From: CAYZIC01 sp964478335
Lineage (GTDB): Bacteria > Verrucomicrobiota > Kiritimatiellia > RFP12 > DVOR01
Length of the DNA stretch: 12,280 nucleotides
Direction of reading: 5' to 3'
Assembly (NCBI GenBank): GCA_964478335.1
Contig: CAYZIC010000069.1
Span: forward strand, 1-12,280
Within the stretch, counting starts at the first letter, position 1; each line of letters opens with the position of its first letter. Made by a program: the position numbers and the translations under genes. The notes under the pieces are model-generated. The model saw only the letters and a program-made list of their open reading frames with translations. It ran no database searches and was not told the DNA's origin. Shown here piece by piece: positions 1 through 4,991 of the stretch.

Positions 1-45
1 AAGAAACACACTGGCACTTTTGGGAGATTTGGAGATAAAGAGTGT

Positions 46-74
46 TTGACTTTTGGGTGCACTTGGTGTATAGT
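46..74 (+). promoter_or_regulatory. Sigma-70-type promoter for the ThyX-like gene
   Basis: TTGACT at 46-51 and TATAGT at 69-74 are separated by 17 nt, which is close to the sigma-70 consensus. A start site near 81 would give a leader of about 33 nt before the ATG at 114. No competing gene lies upstream within the window, so this probably drives the ThyX-like gene and, by read-through, efpL. This is a sequence match only. Confidence 0.6.
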
Positions 75-113
75 ATCAACCATTATTTTATGACTATCGA
101 AAACAGGTGATCA

Positions 114-695
114 ATGAACGATGAATTAAAGGTGGCGTTTTTTGGAACGCAAGCGACGTGGCGCAATGTTGCGGATGCAGCGCGTACAACGATTCGCCAA
201 GAACAGGGCCAAGGAGAGCCGAGCTCGTCTTGGAAGAAACGTATTCTTCTGGCGGAGCATTCCCCCATTCGTCTCTTGGTCTTTAGATGGAAATGGTTGA
301 ACTTGCCTTCGTGGGTCAGTGTTCATTTTGTGCGACACAAGATTGGTATTGACCACTTTGTCAGCACCCAGCGCAGTGACCGTACGGGAGTCGACCGCAA
401 TGGAGCCCCACAAAATGCGCCTGTCAATCATGAATGTATCGCCAATGCTCAAGCGCTGATTACGATTTCGCGTAAGCGGTTGTGTACACAAGCATCTACT
501 GAGACGCGCCATGCGTGGCGAATGCTGGTCGACGAGGTGGGCAAGTCCCAGCCTGAAATCGCGTCGTGCTGTGTACCAGAATGCGTCTATCGTGGCTTTT
601 GCCCTGAATTTAAGTCATGTGGCTATGCCAATACGGATGCTTTTAAGGCTGCGGTTGAGGCGTATCGCAATGATGGCGTCAAGCGCAACGATTAG
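114..695 (+). CDS. Compact, divergent ThyX-like (flavin-dependent thymidylate synthase family) protein
   Basis: A 193-residue protein resembling ThyX, the enzyme that methylates dUMP to dTMP using methylene-tetrahydrofolate, FAD and NAD(P)H. Visible ThyX-like landmarks are EHSPIR at residues 48-53, RHK at 74-76 followed by STQR at 84-87 (the place of the ThyX RHRxxS...R signature), and a C-terminal helix with RLC at 122-124 followed by a QASTETRHAW stretch at 126-135. The tail is cysteine-rich (CC, C..C and CG patterns between about 151 and 174). The segment between the RH signature and the C-terminal helix is much shorter than in standard ThyX of about 220-250 residues, and the signature itself is degenerate. 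The ATG is chosen because an AGGTGA ribosome-binding sequence at 105-110 precedes it, though only 3 nt away. Stop is 42 nt before efpL, so co-transcription is plausible. It may not be a working thymidylate synthase; family membership is moderately sure, activity is unknown. Confidence 0.65.
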   Translation: MNDELKVAFFGTQATWRNVADAARTTIRQEQGQGEPSSSWKKRILLAEHSPIRLLVFRWKWLNLPSWVSVHFVRHKIGIDHFVSTQRSDRTGVDRNGAPQNAPVNHECIANAQALITISRKRLCTQASTETRHAWRMLVDEVGKSQPEIASCCVPECVYRGFCPEFKSCGYANTDAFKAAVEAYRNDGVKRND

Positions 696-737
696 TCATT
701 TTTTACAATACTCAAACTAGAATAGGATCTCAAACCA

Positions 738-1316
738 ATGGTAAAAGCCTGTGAATTAAAACGTGGCGGTTTTGTCAACATCAAAGCAATCCCCCACCAG
801 CTCGAAACCCTCCAAGTCTCTAGCCCAAGTGCTCGTGGTGCCGCCACACTCTACCACTTGCGCTTTCGTAACATGATCACCAAAGCCAAGGTGGACCTTA
901 CCTGCAAGGGTGATGAGGCTTTTGAGGATGCAGATTTTGAAATGCGTCCTTGCCAATATCTCTACGAACAGCAGGGTGTGTATGCTTTTATGGATCAGGA
1001 GAGCTACGAACAATTTGAGTTAGACAAGGAGATGATTGAGGGGCAGTTGCCTTATCTTCTTGAGGATATGGAGAATATCCTTGCGATCATCAATGGTGAT
1101 GGCAAGGTTTTGGCGATCCAGATGCCGCCTAAGGTGATTTTGACGATTGCAGAATGTGACCCTGTGATGAAGGGAGCTACGGCGACTGCGCGTCCTAAGC
1201 CTGCGAAGATGGAAACGGGTGTGACGGTCATGGTCCCTGAATACATGGAGCCTGGTCAAAAGATCTTTGTCGATACGGCAACTGGTGAATTTCTCGGCCG
1301 CGACATGAGCAAGTAG
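738..1316 (+). CDS. efpL: Elongation factor P-like protein EfpL (YeiP type)
   Basis: A 192-residue EF-P family protein of normal length: an N-terminal KOW-like domain (about 1-63) and two OB-fold domains (about 65-128 and 130-192). EF-P proteins bind the ribosome between the P and E sites and relieve stalling at difficult peptide bonds, classically polyproline. The loop SSPSARGAATLYHLRF at 28-43 matches the YeiP/EfpL subfamily, in which an arginine replaces the modified lysine (or arginine) of canonical EF-P; here R33 lies at the same position number as in E. coli EfpL. The KGASASAR-like stretch of YeiP is present as KGATATARPKPA, and the C-terminal domain has VPEYMEPGQKIFVDTATGEFLGR. An AGGA sequence at 724-727 precedes the ATG by about 10 nt. 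The gene follows the ThyX-like gene and is followed 2 nt after its stop by repeat element A, whose hairpins may end the transcript. Family sure; subfamily assignment rests on the loop. Confidence 0.9.
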   Translation: MVKACELKRGGFVNIKAIPHQLETLQVSSPSARGAATLYHLRFRNMITKAKVDLTCKGDEAFEDADFEMRPCQYLYEQQGVYAFMDQESYEQFELDKEMIEGQLPYLLEDMENILAIINGDGKVLAIQMPPKVILTIAECDPVMKGATATARPKPAKMETGVTVMVPEYMEPGQKIFVDTATGEFLGRDMSK

Positions 1317-1318
1317 AG

Positions 1319-1449
1319 CGGAGGCGAAGCCTCCGAGAACGGCCTACGGCCTTTTGAAACAGTCGCGATGCTCCTTATAGGAACGCTTCGCTTTTGAAAC
1401 GGCCGCTGTGCTCCCTAATTGGTGACGGCTGCGTCGCGGGACTACCAGG
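1319..1449 (+). repeat. Structured intergenic repeat element, copy A (with internal duplication)
   Basis: Begins 2 nt after the efpL stop codon and shares its order of parts with copy B at 10197-10285. First hairpin: CGGAGGC (1319-1325), loop GAA, GCCTCCG (1329-1335). Second hairpin: GGCC (1341-1344), loop TAC, GGCC (1348-1351), followed by TTTT. Third: GACG (1424-1427), loop GCTG, CGTC (1432-1435). The element closes with CCAGG at 1445-1449, after which the two copies diverge. Copy A is about 42 nt longer because a 40-44-nt unit is present twice (1337-1380 and 1381-1420), each running GAACG, small hairpin, CTTTTGAAAC, TGCTCC. The first two hairpins plus T-run could act as a terminator for efpL. 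It is a repeat by direct comparison; its function is not known to me. Confidence 0.8.
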
Positions 1450-1486
1450 GTGCGACAAAAAGAGAATTATTCCCTTTTTGTCGCAC
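1450..1486 (+). terminator. Long perfect hairpin, possible bidirectional terminator
   Basis: GTGCGACAAAAAG at 1450-1462 is perfectly complementary to CTTTTTGTCGCAC at 1474-1486. The 11-nt interior can extend the stem by GAA/TTC after one A-C mismatch, leaving a TTA loop. A and T runs sit inside the stem, not after it, and only TTTA follows, so it is not a textbook terminator; a processing or mRNA-stabilising hairpin is as likely. It lies directly after repeat element A and before mrp. Confidence 0.4.
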
Positions 1487-1642
1487 TTTACTGGACTAGC
1501 TAAACTAGCTGGGCTGGCTACTAGCGGTGGAGCTGCTGGCTGGTGGGCGATTTTGGATTTTTAAGGCGGTGCATCCGCCTCTGTATAAATTAGGAAAAGA
1601 ATGGGCCACCCAATCTGGCGGCTACATAAGAAAGGTTTAATT
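1487..1642 (+). other. Non-coding leader region before mrp
   Basis: No credible gene is seen here. From about 1490 to 1552 the sequence is made of imperfect CTAGCT and GCTGGCT-type words. A small hairpin follows: AGGCGG (1564-1569), loop TGCAT, CCGCCT (1575-1580). TATAAAT at 1584-1590 could be a -10 box, but the matching -35 position (about 1561-1566, TTAAGG) is poor, so the mrp promoter is not settled. The hairpin would sit in or beside the promoter spacer. An AAGAAAGG ribosome-binding sequence for mrp lies at 1628-1635. Confidence 0.4.
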
Positions 1643-2497
1643 ATGTCTGAATGTTCTGGAAACTGCTCCACCTGCGGCTCAGCTAGCGGATGCGCAGATA
1701 AGCACAAGCAAGAAGAGGACGCGCTCTCCAATACCTTAAGTGCCATTAAGCACATCATCATTGTCATGTCTGGCAAAGGTGGCGTGGGCAAGAGTACCGT
1801 CGCGGCCAACTTGGCAATGGGCTTAACGCTCCGTGGTAAAAAAGTTGGCCTCTTGGATGTTGACGTCCACGGGCCGAGCATTCCTAAGATCTTAGGCCTA
1901 AATAGTCGTCGTGTCGAGAGTGATGGTGAGAAGCTTTTCCCCATTGAGTTGGGCAACCTCAGTGTCATGTCGACAGGTTTTATTGTTGATGGAGATGATA
2001 CGCCGATCGTGTGGCGTGGGCCTATGAAAGCCGGTGTCATCAAGCAATTCATCAGCGAAGTGCGCTGGGGCGAGCTCGATTATCTCGTCGTTGACTGCCC
2101 TCCTGGCACTGGCGATGAGCCACTCTCAGTCTGCCAGCTCATGCCTGAGGCTGATGGTGCTGTGATTGTGACTACGCCCCAGCAGGTTGCTACGATTGAT
2201 GTCTCTAAGTCGATCTCGTTTTGCAAGCAGTTGGGCATCCGTGTGGTCGGTATTATCGAAAACATGAGTGGCTTCACTTGCCCACACTGTCAAGAGTGGA
2301 TTCCGATTTTCCAATCGGGTGGCGGCGAAGCTTTAGCGGCCAAGTACGAGATTCCTTTCTTAGGCAAATTGCCGATTGCTCAAGAGATCGCACTGTCAGG
2401 TGACCAGGGTGAGCCCTTTGTGCAGACATTTGAGCAGAGCCCATCAGCAGGTGCCTTTATGGCAATTGTCGACAATGTGCTCAACGACAAGCGCTAA
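1643..2497 (+). CDS. mrp: Mrp/NBP35-family Fe-S cluster carrier ATPase
   Basis: A 284-residue P-loop NTPase of the Mrp/ApbC/NBP35 group, cytosolic proteins that bind a transferable Fe-S cluster and pass it to apo-enzymes. The deviant Walker A motif GKGGVGKST is at 44-52; LLDVDVHGPSIPKILG and VVDCPPGTGDEPLS follow, both typical of the family. The C-terminal CPHC motif (C213, C216) is the usual bridging cluster site of the dimer. The N-terminus adds cysteines C4, C8, C11 and C17, and the C8-x2-C11-x5-C17 spacing resembles the N-terminal ferredoxin-like site of NBP35, so a second cluster is possible. An in-frame ATG at 1601 would add 14 residues, but the ATG at 1643 has AAGAAAGG 7 nt upstream and gives the expected MSEC start. 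It lies 15 nt upstream of ispE and is probably co-transcribed with it. Identification is firm. Confidence 0.93.
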   Translation: MSECSGNCSTCGSASGCADKHKQEEDALSNTLSAIKHIIIVMSGKGGVGKSTVAANLAMGLTLRGKKVGLLDVDVHGPSIPKILGLNSRRVESDGEKLFPIELGNLSVMSTGFIVDGDDTPIVWRGPMKAGVIKQFISEVRWGELDYLVVDCPPGTGDEPLSVCQLMPEADGAVIVTTPQQVATIDVSKSISFCKQLGIRVVGIIENMSGFTCPHCQEWIPIFQSGGGEALAAKYEIPFLGKLPIAQEIALSGDQGEPFVQTFEQSPSAGAFMAIVDNVLNDKR

Positions 2498-2512
2498 TCG
2501 CACATTTCCCTT

Positions 2513-3397
2513 ATGCGCCGTCTTGCACCTGCAAAAATTAATCTCACGCTTGAGCTACTCGGCATTCGGCCGGATGGCTTTACGGAGATTGATTCTTTGC
2601 TTATGCCCGTCAGCCTCTATGATGAGCTGCTTCTTGAGGCAGCGTCTGATGGCGTAACGACGCTCCGAGTCACCCATGACCCTGCGATCAATCTGGGAGA
2701 ATTGGGTGATCCTGAGGCTAATCTTGTCATGCGGGCTTTGCGATTGGTTGAGCGGCGAGTAGGTCGTGAGCTTGCGGTGTCGATCCATCTACATAAGCGG
2801 ATTCCTTTGGGGGCGGGCTTGGGTGGTGGGTCGAGTGATTGTGCTGCGATGCTCCATGCGCTTAATGATACCTTTGCCCTGGGGTTGTCTATGGAGCAGC
2901 TCGTCGATATTGCTGCGCAACTGGGTAGTGATATTCCGGCGTTCATCATTGGTGGACTCGTGCGCATGCAAGGCCGTGGCGAATCCGTCACCAGCATTGC
3001 ACCATTTCCCGTGCTCGAATCTCAATCCATCGTCTTAGTCAACTGTGGAGCGCACTGTACCACGGGGCTCGTCTATCAAGATGCCCGTGCTCAACTGCTT
3101 ACCCTCCCCCCCGCCAAAGCCACAGCCGACATCATCGCCCACCCTCCAGCCGATCTCGACTCGCTCGCAGGCTCATTGCGCAACGACCTCGAAGCGGCGG
3201 CGTTTGGCCGTTTTGTGGAGGTCTCAGCCAGTGCCGAATTACTTCGCCAAACGGGTGCAGCACGCGTGTTGCTTTCTGGGAGTGGTGCAACGGTTTTTGG
3301 GCTTTTTGCCGACGCGCAAGCCGCCCACGTCGCACAACAGACCCTGCGTGCCTCCTACCCAATGTGTTGGACTACCTCATTTGCGCAATATATCTAA
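2513..3397 (+). CDS. ispE: 4-diphosphocytidyl-2-C-methyl-D-erythritol kinase
   Basis: A 294-residue GHMP-family kinase of the MEP isoprenoid pathway; it phosphorylates CDP-ME with ATP in the cytosol. The start LAPAKINLTL carries the conserved lysine (K8, equivalent to K10 of E. coli IspE). The ATP loop AGLGGGSSD is at 101-109, the catalytic aspartate is D140 in LGSDIPAF, and the C-terminal GHMP motif is LLSGSGATVFGLF. One oddity: the usual RxDGYH segment reads RPDGFT, so the histidine that in E. coli (H26) contacts the cytosine is T24 here. The ATG at 2513 has no convincing ribosome-binding sequence; with the mrp stop only 15 nt away, translation may depend on coupling. Alternative starts would remove the lysine motif. 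Base composition shifts from G-rich to C-rich on the coding strand near 2985. Identification is firm; full activity with T24 is inferred. Confidence 0.93.
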   Translation: MRRLAPAKINLTLELLGIRPDGFTEIDSLLMPVSLYDELLLEAASDGVTTLRVTHDPAINLGELGDPEANLVMRALRLVERRVGRELAVSIHLHKRIPLGAGLGGGSSDCAAMLHALNDTFALGLSMEQLVDIAAQLGSDIPAFIIGGLVRMQGRGESVTSIAPFPVLESQSIVLVNCGAHCTTGLVYQDARAQLLTLPPAKATADIIAHPPADLDSLAGSLRNDLEAAAFGRFVEVSASAELLRQTGAARVLLSGSGATVFGLFADAQAAHVAQQTLRASYPMCWTTSFAQYI

Positions 3398-3439
3398 TTG
3401 ATTTCCATAAAAAACGGGGGCTTTTAGAAAAAAAACGAC

Positions 3440-3487
3440 TTTTTTTTAAAAATCCCTGTTGACAAAAGAGGCCTCATTTGCTATACT
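3440..3487 (+). promoter_or_regulatory. Strong tRNA promoter with AT-rich upstream tract
   Basis: TTGACA at 3459-3464 and TATACT at 3482-3487 are 17 nt apart, a near-perfect sigma-70 promoter. The tract just upstream (T-run 3440-3447, A-run 3448-3452) is placed where an UP element would bind the polymerase alpha subunits. GCGC follows the -10 box at 3488-3491; a GC-rich discriminator is typical of stable-RNA promoters under stringent (ppGpp) control. That regulation is inferred from the pattern only. Confidence 0.8.
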
Positions 3488-3496
3488 GCGCTCATT

Positions 3497-3534
3497 CTTT
3501 TTTCACATGAGTCGCTTGCGACAAACTGAAAAAG
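3497..3534 (+). other. Hairpin in the tRNA precursor leader
   Basis: CTTTTTTCA (3497-3505) can pair with TGAAAAAG (3527-3534) with one bulged T, and inside it GTCG (3511-3514), loop CTTG, CGAC (3519-3522) forms a second stem. It lies between the predicted start site and the mature tRNA at 3544. It may guide 5' processing of the precursor; that is inference. Confidence 0.4.
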
Positions 3535-3543
3535 ACCGTTCTC

Positions 3544-3617
3544 TGCCTGATGGTGTAATGGCAGCACACGGGCCTTTGACGCCCATAGTCATGGTTCGAA
3601 TCCATGTCGGGCAACCA
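3544..3617 (+). tRNA. tRNA-Gln (anticodon UUG)
   Basis: A 74-nt tRNA with CCA encoded. The acceptor stem pairs 3544-3550 (TGCCTGA) with 3607-3613 (TCGGGCA), with one G-U pair and a U1-A72 first pair. The discriminator is A at 3614 and CCA is 3615-3617. The anticodon loop CTTTGAC at 3574-3580 gives anticodon TTG at 3576-3578, which reads CAA (and CAG by wobble) glutamine codons. The T arm is CATGG-TTCGAAT-CCATG. It has its own promoter and terminator and no other tRNA beside it. Confidence 0.95.
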
Positions 3618-3659
3618 TTCTTCAATAGAAGATGTTTGCTTTAAGAGAATGTACAAAAC

Positions 3660-3688
3660 CGCAGAGCTCGCAAGGCCCTGCGTTTTTT
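3660..3688 (+). terminator. Rho-independent terminator of the tRNA unit
   Basis: CGCAG (3660-3664) pairs with CTGCG (3678-3682); after an A-C mismatch the stem can continue with GC/GC. Six T residues follow at 3683-3688. Only 31 nt separate the T-run from the sbcD start codon. Confidence 0.75.
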
Positions 3689-3719
3689 GTTTATCCATAC
3701 TACTGTGCGGAGGATCGAG

Positions 3720-4991
3720 ATGAAGGTTTTACATTCTGCAGATTGGCATTTAGGTGCGCAGCTTTGTACGCAGAGTCGTTTTGATGAAATGCAGCAATTC
3801 TTAGCGTGGCTACTTGAGACTATCACCACCGATCAGATTGACGTGCTCATAATTGCAGGCGACCTCTTTGATACGCCTACACCGAGCAACCAAGCGCAGT
3901 CCATCTACTTTTCTTTTTTAAAGGCATTGCTCTCGACATCTTGTCGTCATGTGGTCATCATCGCCGGCAATCATGATTCTCCGACCTTTATCAATGCTCC
4001 TAAGGCACTCCTCGAAACCCTCTCTATCCACGTCATCGGCTCAGCCCCCGCAAAGGGCATTGACGAGGCGGCCGACCCTAGCTCGCTCATCTTGCCTCTC
4101 AAAAACGATCAGGGCGAGGTTGAGCTCATTGTGGCGGCTGTGCCCTATTTACGCGATCGCGATGTGCGCACGCTTGAATTGGGCGAATCCCTCGATGAGC
4201 GTACCACACGCTTTACTCATGGGATCCAAGACTTTTATGGGCGCTGTGCGACAATCGCCGAAGCCATCGCCAGTACCCTCCCCCAGCGTGTGCCGATTGT
4301 TGCGACAGGTCATCTATTTGCAACTGCAGCTCAATTATCAACTGACGAGAGCAACCGCCAACATATCGTAGGGCTCTTAGGCAATATCTCCGCGGATATA
4401 TTCCCAGAGACCTTTGATTATGTGGCATTGGGGCACCTGCATGTGCCACAACAGATCGGGATGCGACCGTGGATCCGCTATGCAGGATCACCTCTTGCTC
4501 TCAACTTTGGTGAAGCTCAAGAAAAGAAGTCTGTGGTGATCGTGGACTTTACTGCAAATGATCGCACCATTACCACCAAAGCGATCCCAACCTTTAGGCC
4601 ACTTGTCAAGATTACGGGGTCCCTCCCCGAAATCAAGTCTGCCCTCGAGGCGCTACCTCTATCACCCCTACAGACTTGGGTACAAGTGATCTACACGGGC
4701 GATGAGCCGATTCACGATTTACGTGCACAAATCGAGGCCTACGCCACGAATCAGCCCTTTCTCATTTGCCAAATCATCAACCCGCTCGCTACGCCACGCC
4801 TATTTAGACAAGCAGGCCAACTCGAATCGCTTCAAACGCTTTCGCATGAGATGGTCTTTGAGCGATGCCTCGACGCTCATCAACTCCCCGAAGAGCAACG
4901 TCCAGCACTGAGAGCCACCTATCACCAGCTCTATGATCGCCTCCAACAACAGGATCCACGAGCCAACCAGGAGTCCCGCCATGAAAATTGA
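3720..4991 (+). CDS. sbcD: SbcCD exonuclease subunit D (Mre11-type nuclease)
   Basis: A 423-residue metallophosphoesterase-type nuclease, the bacterial Mre11. With SbcC it cuts hairpins, cruciforms and protein-blocked DNA ends using Mn ions. All phosphoesterase motifs are present: DWH at 8-10, GDLFD at 47-51, GNHD at 83-86, H198 in TGHLF, and GHLH at 238-241. The C-terminal capping and SbcC-binding region follows from about 290. The ATG at 3720 is chosen because GGAGG at 3709-3713 precedes it by 6 nt and MKVLHSADWHLG is the normal start; an ATG at 3687 lies inside the tRNA terminator and has no support. The last 11 nt overlap the first codons of sbcC, so the two are translationally coupled. 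No clear promoter fits between the tRNA terminator and this gene, so expression may come from read-through or from a weak promoter. Confidence 0.95.
   Translation: MKVLHSADWHLGAQLCTQSRFDEMQQFLAWLLETITTDQIDVLIIAGDLFDTPTPSNQAQSIYFSFLKALLSTSCRHVVIIAGNHDSPTFINAPKALLETLSIHVIGSAPAKGIDEAADPSSLILPLKNDQGEVELIVAAVPYLRDRDVRTLELGESLDERTTRFTHGIQDFYGRCATIAEAIASTLPQRVPIVATGHLFATAAQLSTDESNRQHIVGLLGNISADIFPETFDYVALGHLHVPQQIGMRPWIRYAGSPLALNFGEAQEKKSVVIVDFTANDRTITTKAIPTFRPLVKITGSLPEIKSALEALPLSPLQTWVQVIYTGDEPIHDLRAQIEAYATNQPFLICQIINPLATPRLFRQAGQLESLQTLSHEMVFERCLDAHQLPEEQRPALRATYHQLYDRLQQQDPRANQESRHEN

Noticed and set aside
1561..2052. Minus-strand open frame of 163 codons opposite mrp
   Set aside because: It is the complement of a clear Mrp coding region and its protein shows no motif.
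3428..3447. A8-CGAC-T8 hairpin as a terminator for ispE
   Set aside because: The stem is entirely A-T and no GC-rich stem precedes the T-run. It fits better as part of the AT-rich tract upstream of the tRNA promoter, though weak termination cannot be excluded.
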